Of a stretch of 64,000 bases of DNA, positions 1 to 14,777 are shown in pieces. Position 1 is the first letter of the stretch, and every line of letters begins with the position of its first letter. The stretch covers positions 287,887 through 351,886 of the forward strand of contig NZ_LQBK01000004.1 of assembly GCF_001483755.1 (NCBI RefSeq), read 5' to 3'. The position numbers and the translations under genes are program-made. This stretch comes from Kocuria rosea subsp. polaris. GTDB taxonomy: Bacteria; Actinomycetota; Actinomycetes; Actinomycetales; Micrococcaceae. Under the pieces are notes generated by a model. It did not search any database. It saw only the letters and a program-made list of their open reading frames with translations, and was not told where the DNA came from.

Positions 1-24
1 CGTCGGGAACGTGTCCCCACGCTT

Positions 25-39
25 GTTGCACATTGCAAC
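25..39. promoter_or_regulatory. Candidate IclR-type operator palindrome
   Basis: GTTGCACATTGCAAC is an inverted repeat with GTTGCA/TGCAAC arms, followed by another GCAAC..GTTGC arrangement to position 48. Related GTTGC/GCAAC palindromes flank the creatinase promoter at 14630 and 14734. Inference: the same regulator, most simply the IclR protein at 18866, controls the Rieske/dimethylglycine oxidase genes and creatinase. It sits about 90 bases before the first gene, where a promoter is expected. Confidence 0.45.
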
Positions 40-125
40 GCCTGTTGCTCATGGTGAGCCAGTTCGGCCGGAGCGGATGCGCTCGGCACGGCAGGCCCGT
101 CCTCCTCAGGAAAGGATCCGATCCG

Positions 126-3004
<2,879 letters not shown>

Positions 3005-3137
3005 GGCCCCTGCCGCCGCGGCCGGCGCGTGCACCGCTCCGGCCGCGGCCCCTGGTCCCGACCTCGGGACTCCCCAGTACGACTTCTGTGATCGAGCACC
3101 GTTCCCGGTGCCGACGACGACGAAAGGCAGTTCCAGC

Positions 3138-4301
3138 ATGCACAAGGTCAAAGGCGTGGTGTCGAAGGGCAAGAACCAGCCCGTCAGCGTGGAGACCATC
3201 CTGGTGCCCGACCCGGGTCCCGGGGAGGCGCTGGTGGACGTGCTCACCTGCGGGGTGTGCCAGACCGACCACCACTACGTCGAGGGCGGGGTCGGCGACG
3301 ACTACCCGTTCCTGCTCGGCCACGAGTCCTCGGGCGTCGTCTCGGCGGTCGGTGAGGGCGTGACGGAGGTCGCCGTGGGCGACCACGTGATCCTGAACTG
3401 GCGCGCGGTGTGCGGGGAGTGCCGGGCCTGCCGCAAGGGCGAGCCCTGGTACTGCTTCGCCACCCACAACGCCACCCAGAAGATGACCCTGGAGGACGGC
3501 ACCCCGCTGTCCCCGGCCCTGGGCATCGGCTCGTTCGCGGAGAAGACCCTGGTCGCGGCGGGTCAGTGCACCAAGATCGAGGCCGACCTCGAGCCGCACC
3601 AGTACGCGGCCGTCGGGCTGCTCGGATGCGGGGTGATGGCCGGAATCGGTGCCGTGCTCAACACGGGTGCCGTCCAGCGCGGGGAGTCCGTGGCCGTGAT
3701 CGGCTGCGGGGGCGTCGGGGCGGCCGCGATCGCCGGGGCCGCCCTGGCCGGGGCGACCACGATCGTCGCCGTGGACCTCGACGACGAGAAGCTGGCCACC
3801 GCGCAGAAGTTCGGTGCCACCCACACCGTCAACTCCCGGAACTCCGACCCGGTGGAGGCGATCCGGGAGCTCACGGGCGGGTTCGGCGCCGATCTGGTGA
3901 TCGACGCGGTGGGCATCGCGCCGACCTTCAAGCAGGCCTTCGAGGCCCGTGACCTGGCGGGGCGGATGGTCCTGGTGGGCGTGCCGGCCCCGGGGACCAC
4001 GTGGGAGATCCCGCTGGACGAGGTGTTCGGCCGCGGCGGTTCGATCAAGTCCGCCTGGTACGGCGACACCCTGCCGTCGAGGGACTTCCCGATGCTGGTG
4101 GACCAGTACCGGCTGGGCCGGCTGGACCTGGACGGGTTCGTCACCGAGCGGATCGGCCTGGGCGACGTCGAGGAGGCCTTCGCGAAGATGAAGGCCGGCA
4201 CCGTCCTGCGCTCCGTCGTGGAACTGGACCGTGCCGGGACCGGCGCGGAGGAGCGCGGCGCGGAGACCGGTGCGGCCGCACCGGCCGGAGCGGTCCGATG
4301 A
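3138..4301 (+). CDS. mscR: S-(hydroxymethyl)mycothiol dehydrogenase (mycothiol-dependent formaldehyde dehydrogenase)
   Basis: A zinc-dependent medium-chain alcohol dehydrogenase of 387 residues. It oxidises the formaldehyde-mycothiol adduct to S-formylmycothiol with NAD. Visible landmarks are CGVCQTD (catalytic zinc Cys), GHESSG, the structural zinc cysteines in [15 protein letters not shown], and the NAD motif GCGGVG near residue 192. The start at 3138 has GAAAGGCAG upstream; an upstream GTG at 3108 has no such site. It overlaps the next gene by four bases (ATGA). Formaldehyde made by dimethylglycine and sarcosine oxidation explains its place here. A C-terminal tail of about 20 Ala/Gly/Glu-rich residues extends beyond the usual family end. 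Confidence 0.9.
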   Translation: MHKVKGVVSKGKNQPVSVETILVPDPGPGEALVDVLTCGVCQTDHHYVEGGVGDDYPFLLGHESSGVVSAVGEGVTEVAVGDHVILNWRAVCGECRACRKGEPWYCFATHNATQKMTLEDGTPLSPALGIGSFAEKTLVAAGQCTKIEADLEPHQYAAVGLLGCGVMAGIGAVLNTGAVQRGESVAVIGCGGVGAAAIAGAALAGATTIVAVDLDDEKLATAQKFGATHTVNSRNSDPVEAIRELTGGFGADLVIDAVGIAPTFKQAFEARDLAGRMVLVGVPAPGTTWEIPLDEVFGRGGSIKSAWYGDTLPSRDFPMLVDQYRLGRLDLDGFVTERIGLGDVEEAFAKMKAGTVLRSVVELDRAGTGAEERGAETGAAAPAGAVR

Positions 4302-4978
4302 CCGCGCGGCAGGCCGCCCAGCAGCGCACCGACGCCTCGGGCCGGGTCCGGGTCGAGCATCTGGTGACCGCCGGGACGTTCTCCTTGGACGGCGGCACCT
4401 GGGAGGTCGAGAACAACGTCTGGATCGTGGGCGACGACGAGCAGTGCCTGGTCATCGACCCGGCCCACGACCCGCAGAAGGTCGTGGACGCCGTGGGCGG
4501 CCGGGCCGTGGCGGCCATCCTGCTCACCCACGGCCACGACGACCACATCCGCGCCGTCGCCGAGGTCGCCGAGCAGCTGCGGGCCCCGGTGCACCTGCAC
4601 CCGGACGACACGATGCTCTGGGAACAGGTCCATCCGGCCCGTCGTTTCGACCGCATCATCCGCGACGGAGACGTCTGGACGGTGGGCGGGGTGCGCCTGA
4701 CCGCACTGCACACCCCCGGCCACTCGCCCGGCTCGGTGTGCTTCTGGGCACCGGGCCTGGGGGAGGGCGGGGTGCTGTTCTCCGGGGACACCCTCTTCCA
4801 GGGCGGTCCCGGCGCCACCGGCCGCTCGTACTCGGACTTCCCCACGATCGTGGACTCCATCCGGGAGCGGCTGCTCGTCCTGCCGGAGTCCACGGAGGTG
4901 CTCACCGGCCACGGGGACCCCACCACGATCGGCGCGGAGGCGCCCCACCTGCAGGAGTGGATCGACCGCGGTCACTGA
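4298..4978 (+). CDS. Metallo-beta-lactamase-fold hydrolase, probable S-formylmycothiol hydrolase partner
   Basis: A 226-residue glyoxalase II-like protein with the metal motif THGHDDH (around residues 78-84) and further ligands in HTPGHSPGS and FSGDTLF. It starts inside the stop codon of mscR, so the two are translationally coupled. The same gene pair occurs in M. tuberculosis (Rv2259 mscR next to Rv2260). Inference: it hydrolyses S-formylmycothiol to formate and mycothiol, completing formaldehyde detoxification. The substrate is not provable from sequence. Confidence 0.85.
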   Translation: MTARQAAQQRTDASGRVRVEHLVTAGTFSLDGGTWEVENNVWIVGDDEQCLVIDPAHDPQKVVDAVGGRAVAAILLTHGHDDHIRAVAEVAEQLRAPVHLHPDDTMLWEQVHPARRFDRIIRDGDVWTVGGVRLTALHTPGHSPGSVCFWAPGLGEGGVLFSGDTLFQGGPGATGRSYSDFPTIVDSIRERLLVLPESTEVLTGHGDPTTIGAEAPHLQEWIDRGH

Positions 4979-5016
4979 ACAGGAGGAGGCCGGTCCGGGT
5001 GAGCGCCCGGAGCGGA

Positions 5017-5064
5017 ACGACCGATCCCCCGCGGAGGCGAGAGCCTCCGCGGGGGATCGGTCGT
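5017..5064. terminator. Bidirectional terminator between convergent genes
   Basis: Perfect 22-base inverted repeat (5017-5038 with 5043-5064) closed by a GAGA tetraloop, between the MBL hydrolase and purU, which converge. There is no long U tract, as is common in actinobacteria. Confidence 0.85.
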
Positions 5065-5978
5065 CATCGGTCCCGGGGGCGGCTCAGCGCAGGACGACCG
5101 TCCGGTTGCCGTGCAGGATGACGCGGCCCTCGCAGTGCCACTTCACGGCGTTGGACAGGGCCTTGCACTCGGTGTCGCGGCCGGCGGCGACGAGGTCCTC
5201 CGGGCCGTGGGTGTGGTCCACGTCCACGAGCTGCTGGGCGATGATCGGGCCCTCGTCGAGCTCGGCGTTGACGTAGTGCGCCGTGGCGCCCACGGTCTTC
5301 ACGCCGCGCTCGTAGGCCTGGTGGTACGGCTTGGCGCCCTTGAAGCTGGGCAGGAACGAGTGGTGGATGTTGATCACCCGGCCCTCCATCCGGGTGGCCA
5401 GCGAGTCGCTGAGCACCTGCATGTAGCGGGCCAGGACCACGAGGTCCACCTCGAAGCGGTCCACGAGCTCCAGCAGGCGCGCCTCGGCGGCCGGCTTGGT
5501 GTCCGGGGTGACGGGCACGTGGAAGAACGGGATGCCGTGCCACTCGACCAGTCGCTGGTGGTCCCGGTGGTTGGAGACCACCGCGACGATGTCCACCGGC
5601 AGGTCCCCCGTCCGGGCCCGGAAGAGCAGGTCGTTGAGGCAGTGGCCGAACTTCGAGACCATCACGAGCACGCGCCGCTTGGCCCCGTGCTCGTTGAGCT
5701 CCCAGCGCATGCCGAAGCGCTCGGCCACCGGGGCGAGGGCCGTCCGGAGGGCCTCCGGGTCCAGGCCATCGCCCGTGGCCGGGGCCACGTGCACGCGCAT
5801 GAAGAAGTGCCCGAGCCGGCGGTCGTCGAACTGGGTCAGTTCCACGATGTTGGCGCCGTGCTCCAGCAGCACGCCGCTGACGGCGTGCACGATCCCCGGC
5901 TTCTCGGGGCAGTCGAGGGTCAGCACCAGTTCCGTCGTGGCGGGAACGGTGCGCACCGGCTCCGGCCGGAGTCGCTGG

Positions 5979-7378
<1,400 letters not shown>

Positions 7379-7379
<1 letters not shown>

Positions 7380-8056
7380 CAGGGCACCTCGGGAGCCGAG
7401 AACTCCGTCATCGCGTCGAGCAGCCACCGGGCGGTGTACTCGGCGAAGGAGGACCGCGGCATGATCCGCCAGGTCAGCTCCGCGGTCCGCCACAGCAGCA
7501 CCTGCACCGGGCCCAGGGTCGTGGCCACGGCGGTGCCGACCGCGAAGGACCGCGGGTGCAGGTCCAGGTGGCAGCTCTTCTCGAGCACGGCGCGGGCCGA
7601 GGGCCCGGACAGCTCGAGCGTGGTGCGGTTGGCGGACAGGTCCACGGCCTGTCCGGGCTCGGTCCCGAGGGCCCGGGCCAGCCCGGCGGCGGTGCCGGCG
7701 TCGTCGGCGCCCGCCTCGCGGAGGTCGCTTCCCGCGGGGCCGATCTCCGCGGGCCCCACGCCCTCGGGGCCGACGAGCAGGAACTCGTCGGGGCCGATCC
7801 ACAGGATCGCGGTGGCCTCGGCGGCGCCGCTGACCTGGCCGTGGCCGGCCGGCAGGGGCATCCCCGCCGCGGCCGCGACCGCCTCGGCGGCGGGGGTGCC
7901 CGGCGCCACCCGGATCCCGACCATGGTCAGGAAGGGGATCTCGCGCAGGGCCACGCCGCGCTCACCCGTCACGGTCTGCTCGTGCATCGGCTGCGCGAGG
8001 TGGGCCAGCGGGCTGCGGCGCAGGGCGGTGGTGTCGGTCAGGAGCTGCTCAGCCAT
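7379..8056 (-). CDS. soxG: Sarcosine oxidase, gamma subunit
   Basis: A 225-residue gamma subunit of heterotetrameric sarcosine oxidase, distantly related to the GcvT fold. Recognisable by its place after soxA and by segments such as [15 protein letters not shown] and the C-terminal [26 protein letters not shown] 8056 lies eight bases inside soxA, indicating coupled translation. It has no catalytic role of its own in the known complex; it helps assemble the alpha subunit. A poorly conserved Ala/Gly-rich segment in the middle makes it slightly longer than usual. Confidence 0.9.
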
Positions 8057-10964
8057 CTCGGCGGTTCCCTTCGGGGTCGTAGAGCACGGGTTCTGCGATG
8101 ACGACGTCCACGAGTTGCCCGTCGAGCGGGGCCTGGAGCGTCTCACCGATGCGGTTGCGGCCGTTCTCGACCAGGGCGAGACCGAAGGTCCGGTCCAGGG
8201 CGGCGCTGCGGTAGCTGGAGGTGACGTGCCCGACCATCGGCACGGGGCCCTCCTGCGGGGTGATGGGGGTGCCGTGGTCGACCAGCTGGGCGCCCTCCGG
8301 CAGCCGGAACGTCCGGTCCACCGGCAGGACCGCGACCAGCTGCTTGCGGTCGGGGCTGGTGGCGGACGGGCGGTCGTAGGAGCGCTTGCCGATGAAGTCC
8401 TTGGTCTTGGACACCACCCACTCCATCCCCAGGTCCTGGGGGGTGACCGTGCCGTCGGTGTCCTGCCCCACGATGGGGTAGGCCTTCTCCGCGCGCAGCA
8501 CGTGCATGGTCTCGGTGCCGTAGGGGGTGATCCCGAACTCGGCGCCGGCCTCCGCGACGGCCTCCCAGACGGAGAGCCCGTACCAGGAGGAGACGTTGAT
8601 CTCGAAGGCCAGCTCCCCGGAGAACGAGATCCGGCAGATCCGCGCGGGGACCCCGGAGGCCAGGACCGTCTCGCGGAAGGCCATGAACGGGAACGCCTCG
8701 TTGGACACGTCCAGGTCCGGGGCGAGCGCGGCGATGACGGCACGGGACTTCGGGCCGACGACGGCGACGGTGGTGTACTGCTCCGTCACGGACGTGAAGG
8801 TGACGTCCAGCTCCGGCCACTCGGTCTGGGACCACTCCTCGAGCCATTCCAGGACCTTGGCCGCACCGCCGGTGGTGGTGGTCATGAAGTACCGGTCCTC
8901 GTCCAGGCGCAGGGTCACGCCGTCGTCGAAGACCATGCCGTCGGGGGTGCACATGACCCCGTAGCGGCCCATGCCGGGCTTGAGCTTCTTGAAGGCGTTG
9001 GTGTAGACGCGGTTGAGGAACTCCCCGGCGTCCTGGCCCCGGATCTCGATCTTGCCCAGCGTGGTGGCGTCCATGAACCCCACCGATTCGCGGACGGCCG
9101 CGCACTCGCGCAGCACGGCCGCGTCCATGTCCTCCCCGGCCTGGGGGTAGTACCAGGGCCGCTTCCACTGCCCGACGTCCTCGAACAGGGCCCCGTGCGC
9201 CACGTGCCAGGGGTGGACCGAGGTCAGCCGCGCCGGGTCGAAGAGCTCACCCTGCCGCCGCCCCGCCAGGGCCTTGAAGGCCACGGGGGTGTAGGGGGCG
9301 CGGTAGGTGGTGGTGCCGATGCCGCCGACGTCGGTGCTGTTCAGCGCGGCCGCGATGACTCCGATGGCGTTGACCCCGGAGGTCTTGCCCTGGTCGTTGG
9401 CGGTGGAGATGGAGGTGTAGCGCTTGACGTGCTCCACCGACCGCATGCCGGCGCCGGTCGAGCGCAGCACCTCGGCGACCGTCTGGTCGCGCTGGAAGTC
9501 CACGAAGTGGCGGCTCCAGTCCGACGGCTCCCCGTCGGGCCCGGGCACCAGCCACAGCGGCCGGACCGGGGCGAAGGCCTCCGCGGCGGCGGCCGGCTCC
9601 TGGGCCGAGGTGTCGAACCCGGCGCGGCAGGCGGCCTCGGCGCCGGCGCGGGCGCCCTGGCCGAGGCATCCGGTCAGGTCCAGCACGCCGTTGACGGACC
9701 CCGCGGTCTGCTGGTCGCGCACCGGCAGGGCGGGGACGAAGGCGGCGAGGTCGTCGTTCCAGGTCAGCTTGCCCTGCCGCTGGCTGTGCAGGTGCACCAC
9801 CGGGGTCCACCCGCCGGAGACCGCCAGCAGGTCGGCGTCCACGGTCGTGGTGGGACCGGTCAGCCGGCCGTCCTCGTCGATCCCGCTGAGCGTGACGGCG
9901 CTGACGCGCCCGTCCGCGCCGTCGCCGGCGGTCTCCACCACGGCGCTGCCGGTCCACACCTGCACTCCCGTGCGGGCGGCGGTGCGCTCGGCGGCAGCGG
10001 TGAGCTCGGGGCGCGAGTCGACCACGCCCGCGACGTCCACGCCGGCGGCGACCAGGTCGGCCACCACGGCGTAGACGGAGTCGTTGGTGGTGGCCGCCAC
10101 GACCCGCGTGCCGGCGGCCACGGCGTAGCGGTTGAGGTAGGTGCGCACCGCGCCGGCGAGCATGACGCCGGGGCGGTCGTTGTCGGTGAACACGATCGGC
10201 CGCTCGTGCGCGCCGGTGGCGAGCACCACCTGGTCCGCCCGCACGTGCCAGATCCGCTCCCGCGACACCCCGGCGCCGGGGGCGGTGCCCAGGTGGTCGG
10301 TGCGCCGCTGGACGGCGACGACGTAGTTGCTGTCGTAGTTGCCGAAGGCCGTGGTGCGGTGCAGGACCGTGGTCTCGGGGGCCTCCCGGAGGGCGGCGAG
10401 GGTCTCGGCCACCCAGTCACGGGCGGGCATGCCGTCGACGGTCTCGTCGCGGCCGGACAGCAGGGACCCTCCGGCCTCCGGCTGCTCGTCCACGAGGATG
10501 ACCCGGGCCCCCGACTTCGCGGCCTCCCGGGCCGCGGCGAGGCCCGCGGGCCCGGCGCCGACGACGAGGACGTCGGTGTGCACGTGCTTGTGGTCGTAGA
10601 TCGCCTCGTCCTCGGCCGGGTCGAGCTGCCCGAGCCCGCGCAGGTAGGACGCCTCCAGCCCGTCGGTCAGCTCCACCGTGGTGGCCGGGAGCATGGACTC
10701 GGCCACGTCGGCCTCGGTGCGCGCGGCGACCTTGACCAGCGCGTTGGGCTCCTCCACGCCGGCGGACATGATCCCGCGCGGACGGCCCAGGTACATCGAG
10801 TCGCCGCAGCGGATGCGTCCCGCGGCCAGCAGGGCCGAGGCCAGGGTGTCACCGGCGTACCCGGTGAACTCCTGTCCGTCCACGGTGAAGCGCACCGTCG
10901 AGGTGCGGTCGATGCTGCCGGTCGCGCTCTGCTGCGCCGGCAGGCGGTGGGACTGAGTGCTCAC
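8049..10964 (-). CDS. soxA: Sarcosine oxidase, alpha subunit
   Basis: The 971-residue alpha subunit binds NAD and carries the folate site where sarcosine's methyl group becomes 5,10-methylene-THF. Order: an N-terminal ferredoxin-like segment ([20 protein letters not shown]), a Rossmann motif [12 protein letters not shown] near residue 133, a FAD/NAD-type oxidoreductase domain, and a C-terminal GcvT domain from about residue 580. It overlaps soxD by four bases and soxG by eight. Length agrees with the family (about 965-1000 residues). Confidence 0.95.
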   Translation of the reverse strand: MSTQSHRLPAQQSATGSIDRTSTVRFTVDGQEFTGYAGDTLASALLAAGRIRCGDSMYLGRPRGIMSAGVEEPNALVKVAARTEADVAESMLPATTVELTDGLEASYLRGLGQLDPAEDEAIYDHKHVHTDVLVVGAGPAGLAAAREAAKSGARVILVDEQPEAGGSLLSGRDETVDGMPARDWVAETLAALREAPETTVLHRTTAFGNYDSNYVVAVQRRTDHLGTAPGAGVSRERIWHVRADQVVLATGAHERPIVFTDNDRPGVMLAGAVRTYLNRYAVAAGTRVVAATTNDSVYAVVADLVAAGVDVAGVVDSRPELTAAAERTAARTGVQVWTGSAVVETAGDGADGRVSAVTLSGIDEDGRLTGPTTTVDADLLAVSGGWTPVVHLHSQRQGKLTWNDDLAAFVPALPVRDQQTAGSVNGVLDLTGCLGQGARAGAEAACRAGFDTSAQEPAAAAEAFAPVRPLWLVPGPDGEPSDWSRHFVDFQRDQTVAEVLRSTGAGMRSVEHVKRYTSISTANDQGKTSGVNAIGVIAAALNSTDVGGIGTTTYRAPYTPVAFKALAGRRQGELFDPARLTSVHPWHVAHGALFEDVGQWKRPWYYPQAGEDMDAAVLRECAAVRESVGFMDATTLGKIEIRGQDAGEFLNRVYTNAFKKLKPGMGRYGVMCTPDGMVFDDGVTLRLDEDRYFMTTTTGGAAKVLEWLEEWSQTEWPELDVTFTSVTEQYTTVAVVGPKSRAVIAALAPDLDVSNEAFPFMAFRETVLASGVPARICRISFSGELAFEINVSSWYGLSVWEAVAEAGAEFGITPYGTETMHVLRAEKAYPIVGQDTDGTVTPQDLGMEWVVSKTKDFIGKRSYDRPSATSPDRKQLVAVLPVDRTFRLPEGAQLVDHGTPITPQEGPVPMVGHVTSSYRSAALDRTFGLALVENGRNRIGETLQAPLDGQLVDVVIAEPVLYDPEGNRRDG

Positions 10965-11248
10965 TTGACGCCTCCGATCTCGGGCTTGGGCTCGCCGATC
11001 CTGTAGACGGCCTTGATCTCATAGGTCACGGTGTCGCGGACGACGTTGAACCAGCGGCGGCAGCCGACGGCGTGGGCCCACCGCTCCGCGATCAGGCCCT
11101 TGGGGTTGTTGCGGTAGAAGAGGTACTCCGCCCACTCCTTGTCGGAGAGCTGGGAGGGGTCCTCGGGATAGGCCACGTGGGCCTCCCCGCCGTACTGGTA
11201 CTCGGTCTCGTCGCGCGGCCCGCAGTGGGGGCACTCGATCAGCAGCAT
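10961..11248 (-). CDS. soxD: Sarcosine oxidase, delta subunit
   Basis: A 95-residue zinc-binding delta subunit. The four zinc ligands fall at Cys6, Cys9, His59 and Cys63, exactly the positions known for heterotetrameric sarcosine oxidase. It begins [10 protein letters not shown], with the ATG at 11248 chosen because it gives this numbering and follows soxB by 14 bases. Confidence 0.95.
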   Translation of the reverse strand: MLLIECPHCGPRDETEYQYGGEAHVAYPEDPSQLSDKEWAEYLFYRNNPKGLIAERWAHAVGCRRWFNVVRDTVTYEIKAVYRIGEPKPEIGGVK

Positions 11249-11262
11249 GGTGTTCCGGCCTC

Positions 11263-12480
11263 CTAGTGGGCCACGGCGGCGGCGCCGTGCTCGTCGATGA
11301 GGACCCCGGTCTCGAAGCGCTCCAGGGCGAAGGGCTCGTTGAGGGGGTGGGGTTCGTCGTTGGCGATGGTGTGGGCGAAGGCGTAGCCGGCTCCGGGGGT
11401 TCCCTTGAAGCCGCCGGTGCCCCAGCCGCAGTTGACGTACATCTGGTCCACGGGCGTCTTGGAGACGATCGGCGAGGCGTCCAGGGTGACGTCCACGATC
11501 CCGCCCCAGGTGCGCAGGACGTGGGCGCGGGCGAAGATCGGGAAGAGCTCCACCGCGGCCGCCATCTGGTCCTCGATGACGTGGAAGGCGCCCCGCTGGC
11601 CGTAGCCGTTGTAGGCGTCCACGCCGGCGCCCATGACCAGCTCGCCCTTGTGGGCCTGCGAGACGTAGACGTGCACGTGGTTGGACATCACCACGGTCGG
11701 GTGCACGGGCTCGTGCAGCTCCGAGACCAGGGCCTGCAGCGGGTGGGACTGGATCGGCAGCCGGAACCCGGCGAGCTCCGCCAGGACGGAGCTGTGCCCG
11801 GCCCCGCAGAGGCCGACCTTGCCGGCGTTGATCCGCCCGCGGGAGGTCTCCACGCCCACCACCCGGTCGCCGTCCATGACGAAGCCGTTGACCTCGCAGT
11901 TCTGGATGATGTCCACGCCCATCTCGTCGCACTTGCGGGCGAAGGCCCACGCCACGTGGTCGTGCTTGGCGATGCCGGCGCGCGGCTGGTAGGTCGCCCC
12001 CATCACCGGGTAGCGGATGTCGTCCCCGATGTTGATGATCGGGCACAGCTCCTTGACCTGCTCCGGGCTGATCCACTCCGCGTCGATGCCGTTGAGCTTG
12101 TTCGCGTTGACCCGGCGCACGGACTCCCGGACGTCGCCCAGGGTGTGCGCCAGGTTCATCACCCCGCGCTGGGAGAAGAGGAAGTCGTACTCCAGCTCCT
12201 CGGGCAGGATCTCCCAGAGCTTCAGGGAGTGCTCGTACATCGCCGCGGACTCGTCCCACAGGTAGTTGGAGCGGATGATCGTGGTGTTCCGGGCCATGTT
12301 CCCGCCGGCCAGCCAGCCGCGCTCCAGCACGGCGATGTTGGTCATGCCGTGGTTCTTGGCCAGGTAGTAGGCGGTCGCGAGCCCGTGCCCGCCGCCGCCG
12401 ACGATCACGGCGTCGTAGGAGGACTTCGGGTCCGGGTTGTGCCACAGGAAGTCCGGGTGCTCCGGCAGAAGATCAGCCAT
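11263..12480 (-). CDS. soxB: Sarcosine oxidase, beta subunit
   Basis: The 405-residue catalytic subunit oxidises sarcosine at non-covalent FAD and passes electrons to covalent FMN, which reduces oxygen to peroxide. The dinucleotide motif [13 protein letters not shown] starts near residue 25. His173 in AKHDHVAW coincides with the histidine that bears FMN in the Corynebacterium enzyme. ATG 12480 overlaps the glyA stop (TGATG). Confidence 0.96.
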   Translation of the reverse strand: MADLLPEHPDFLWHNPDPKSSYDAVIVGGGGHGLATAYYLAKNHGMTNIAVLERGWLAGGNMARNTTIIRSNYLWDESAAMYEHSLKLWEILPEELEYDFLFSQRGVMNLAHTLGDVRESVRRVNANKLNGIDAEWISPEQVKELCPIINIGDDIRYPVMGATYQPRAGIAKHDHVAWAFARKCDEMGVDIIQNCEVNGFVMDGDRVVGVETSRGRINAGKVGLCGAGHSSVLAELAGFRLPIQSHPLQALVSELHEPVHPTVVMSNHVHVYVSQAHKGELVMGAGVDAYNGYGQRGAFHVIEDQMAAAVELFPIFARAHVLRTWGGIVDVTLDASPIVSKTPVDQMYVNCGWGTGGFKGTPGAGYAFAHTIANDEPHPLNEPFALERFETGVLIDEHGAAAVAH

Positions 12481-13787
12481 CAGAGGGCTCCGTTCAGGAC
12501 GGGGGCGGACAGGTTCGGGTAGAGCGGGAACCGCTCGGCCAGAGCCGTGACGCGGTCGCGCAGAGCGCTCAGGTCCGCGTCGGGGGCGGCGATGAGGGCC
12601 TCGGCGATGATGTCGGCCACCTCGGTGAACTCGGCGGCGCCGAAGCCGCGGGTGGCGAGGGCCGGGGTGCCGATGCGCAGCCCGGACGAGACCATCGGCG
12701 GGCGCGGGTCGAAGGGGACGGCGTTGCGGTTGACCGTGATCCCGATGCGGTGCAGCCGGTCCTCGCCCTGCCGGCCGTCGAGCTCGGAGTTCCGCAGGTC
12801 CACCAGCACCAGGTGCACGTCGGTGCCGCCGCTGACGAGATCGATCCCGGTGGCCATGACATCGGGGGACAGCAGCCGGTGGGCCAGGATCTTCGCGCCC
12901 TCCAGGGTGCGCACCTGGCGGTCGGCGAACTCCTCGGTCGCGGCGTGCTTGAAGGCCACGGCCTTGGCGGCGATCACGTGCTCGAGCGGGCCGCCCTGCT
13001 GGCCGGGGAAGACGGCGGAGTTGATCTTCTTCGCCAGCTCCTGCCGGCACAGGATCACCCCGCCGCGCGGGCCGCCGAGGGTCTTGTGGGTGGTGGAGGT
13101 CACCACATCGGCGTGGGGCACGGGGTTCGGGTGCAGCCCGGCGGCCACCAGTCCGGCGAAGTGGGCCATGTCCACCATCAGGTAGGCCCCGACCTCGTCG
13201 GCGATGCGGCGGAACGCGGCGAAGTCCAGCTGCCGGGGATAGGCGGACCAGCCGGCGACGATGAGCCGGGGCCGGTGCTCGAGCGCGAGGCGCTCGACCT
13301 CGGCCATGTCGATGCGGTGGTCCTGCTCGGAGACGCCGTAGGCGGCGACCTTGTAGAGCTTGCCGGAGAAGTTGAGCTTCATCCCGTGCGTGAGGTGCCC
13401 GCCGTGGGCGAGGTCCAGGCCCAGGATGGTGTCCCCGGGGTCCAGGAGCGCGGACATGGCGGCGGCGTTGGCCTGCGCCCCGGAGTGGGGCTGGACGTTG
13501 GCGTGCTCGGCGCCGAACAGCGCCTTGAGCCGGTCGATGGCCAGCTGCTCGACGACGTCGACGTGCTCGCAGCCGCCGTAGTAGCGCCGGCCGGGGTAGC
13601 CCTCGGCGTACTTGTTGGTGAGCACCGAGCCCTGGGCCTCCATGACCGCGGCGGGCGCGAAGTTCTCGGAGGCGATCATCTCCAACGTGGACTGCTGGCG
13701 CCGCAGCTCGGCGTCGACGGCCGCGGCGACCTCGGGGTCGCTCTCGGCCAACGGCTGGTACAGAGGGGAGTCCTCGTGCACGGTCAT
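12480..13787 (-). CDS. glyA: Serine hydroxymethyltransferase
   Basis: A PLP enzyme of 435 residues joining glycine and 5,10-methylene-THF to make serine. The PLP lysine lies in [12 protein letters not shown], and SENFAP and HSGAQAN are typical. First gene of glyA-soxBDAG-sdaA-purU, so it is probably a sarcosine-inducible copy that consumes both products of sarcosine oxidase; a housekeeping glyA would lie elsewhere. ATG 13787 has AGGAGGG at proper spacing. Transcription starts from the promoter at 13842-13870 with a palindromic operator at the start site. Confidence 0.95.
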   Translation of the reverse strand: MTVHEDSPLYQPLAESDPEVAAAVDAELRRQQSTLEMIASENFAPAAVMEAQGSVLTNKYAEGYPGRRYYGGCEHVDVVEQLAIDRLKALFGAEHANVQPHSGAQANAAAMSALLDPGDTILGLDLAHGGHLTHGMKLNFSGKLYKVAAYGVSEQDHRIDMAEVERLALEHRPRLIVAGWSAYPRQLDFAAFRRIADEVGAYLMVDMAHFAGLVAAGLHPNPVPHADVVTSTTHKTLGGPRGGVILCRQELAKKINSAVFPGQQGGPLEHVIAAKAVAFKHAATEEFADRQVRTLEGAKILAHRLLSPDVMATGIDLVSGGTDVHLVLVDLRNSELDGRQGEDRLHRIGITVNRNAVPFDPRPPMVSSGLRIGTPALATRGFGAAEFTEVADIIAEALIAAPDADLSALRDRVTALAERFPLYPNLSAPVLNGAL

Positions 13788-13814
13788 GTGCCCTCCTGGA
13801 ACGTCTTGTGTGTG

Positions 13815-13832
13815 CAACTGATATATCAGTTG
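13815..13832. promoter_or_regulatory. GntR operator at glyA-sox promoter
   Basis: CAACTGATATATCAGTTG is a perfect 18-base palindrome lying just downstream of the predicted glyA transcription start, in the gap between glyA and a divergent GntR/FCD regulator gene. Position and symmetry suggest repression of the operon, relieved by a pathway compound. Inference: the neighbouring GntR protein binds it. Confidence 0.75.
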
Positions 13833-13841
13833 TTCAGGCCT

Positions 13842-13870
13842 AGTATGTGACAGGGGCCACGTCTGGTCAA
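13842..13870 (-). promoter_or_regulatory. Promoter of glyA-soxBDAG-sdaA-purU
   Basis: On the reverse strand TTGACC (-35, plus-strand 13865-13870) and CATACT (-10, 13842-13847) are separated by 17 bases, a good vegetative-type promoter in an otherwise GC-rich gap. The start would fall near 13835, immediately before the palindromic operator. Confidence 0.65.
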
Positions 13871-13939
13871 GCATGACTTTTCCTGTCGTCGTCATCCGCC
13901 GCTCGGGCCCCGCCACGCACGCCGCAGGAAGGGCCCCAC

Positions 13940-14599
13940 ATGCTGCAGCACACCGACGAGACCGCGGGAAGCGGACGCTCCCTGGCCGACCAGGCCTTCC
14001 TCCGGCTGCAGGACCGGCTGATCCTGCTGGACATCCCGCCCGGCAGTCCGCTCAACGAGGCCCGGCTGAGCGAGGACCTGGGGGTGGGGCGCACCCCGCT
14101 GCGCGAGGCGCTCAAGCGGCTGGAGTCGGAGCACCTCGTGGTGACCTATCCGCGCCGGGGCACGTTCGCGACCACCGTGGACATCACTGCGCTGTCCGAG
14201 ATCTCCCAGGTGCGCGAGGTGCTCGAGCCGCTGGCTGCCCGCCTGGCCGCCGAGCGACGCGGAGGTGCGGCCCGCGAACGACTGGAGCGGCTGCGGGAGC
14301 AGCTCGAGGAGCCGGCGGCGGAGGACCGCGAGGACACCCTGCGCTGGGACGTGGCCATCCACCGGGCCGTCTACGCCGCCGCCGGGAACGCGCACCTGGA
14401 GACGACCTTGACCCGCTACGGCAATCTGGCCACCCGCATCTGGTGCGTGGCCGCCGACCGGATCCCGCAGCTGCAGGAGCACATCTCCGTCCACACGGCC
14501 CTGCTCACCGCGGTGCTGGACGGCCGCGAGCAGGAGGCCGCCGCGATCATGCTCGAGCACATCCGCGACTTCGAGGAGCAGGTGCGGAAGGTCCTCTGA
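13940..14599 (+). CDS. GntR family regulator (FCD/FadR subfamily)
   Basis: A 219-residue transcription factor. The N-terminal winged helix-turn-helix spans about residues 15-80 ([24 protein letters not shown]), then an all-helical FCD ligand domain with the metal-type ligands expected in DVAIHRAVY and the [10 protein letters not shown] helix. RBS GGAAGGG precedes the ATG. It is divergent from glyA-sox, with a perfect palindrome between them, so it most likely represses that operon. The ligand is unknown; sarcosine or glycine are reasonable. Confidence 0.88.
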   Translation: MLQHTDETAGSGRSLADQAFLRLQDRLILLDIPPGSPLNEARLSEDLGVGRTPLREALKRLESEHLVVTYPRRGTFATTVDITALSEISQVREVLEPLAARLAAERRGGAARERLERLREQLEEPAAEDREDTLRWDVAIHRAVYAAAGNAHLETTLTRYGNLATRIWCVAADRIPQLQEHISVHTALLTAVLDGREQEAAAIMLEHIRDFEEQVRKVL

Positions 14600-14629
14600 G
14601 GCGGCCCTCCACGGTTTCGGTGGCGACTG

Positions 14630-14646
14630 GTTGCGTTGAACGCAAC
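14630..14646. promoter_or_regulatory. Upstream operator box of creatinase gene
   Basis: GTTGCGTTGAACGCAAC is a perfect 17-base palindrome about 50 bases upstream of the -35 element of the creatinase promoter. It pairs with a related box at 14734. Inferred regulator: the IclR protein encoded at 18866. Confidence 0.55.
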
Positions 14647-14693
14647 ATTGCGGCGCGTGACGACATGGGTTCAGCGAGAAAAAGGGTGAACCA

Positions 14694-14722
14694 TTGACGG
14701 CCGTTGTGATCCTCCTTACATT
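14694..14722 (+). promoter_or_regulatory. Promoter of creatinase gene
   Basis: TTGACG (14694-14699) and TACATT (14717-14722) with a 17-base spacer form a strong vegetative-type promoter. The predicted start near 14729 is directly followed by the second GTTGC/GCAAC box. Confidence 0.7.
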
Positions 14723-14733
14723 GAGGCAACAGC

Positions 14734-14750
14734 GTTGCAAGAAACGCAAC
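14734..14750. promoter_or_regulatory. Downstream operator box of creatinase gene
   Basis: GTTGCAAGAAACGCAAC has GTTGC/GCAAC arms and overlaps the predicted start of transcription, a position where a bound repressor would block initiation. The half-site GCAAC also appears just upstream at 14726. Confidence 0.55.
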
Positions 14751-14777
14751 TCGTTGAACCTCGGGAGAAGAAGACAC

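Noticed and set aside
33..125. Upstream start for the Rieske ferredoxin
   Set aside because: It would place the N-terminus within the operator/promoter zone and lacks a ribosome-binding site, whereas 126 has one.
13861..13939. Start of the GntR gene at an upstream ATG near 13873
   Set aside because: That frame is not the GntR frame; ATG 13940 has GGAAGGG and gives the full family domain.
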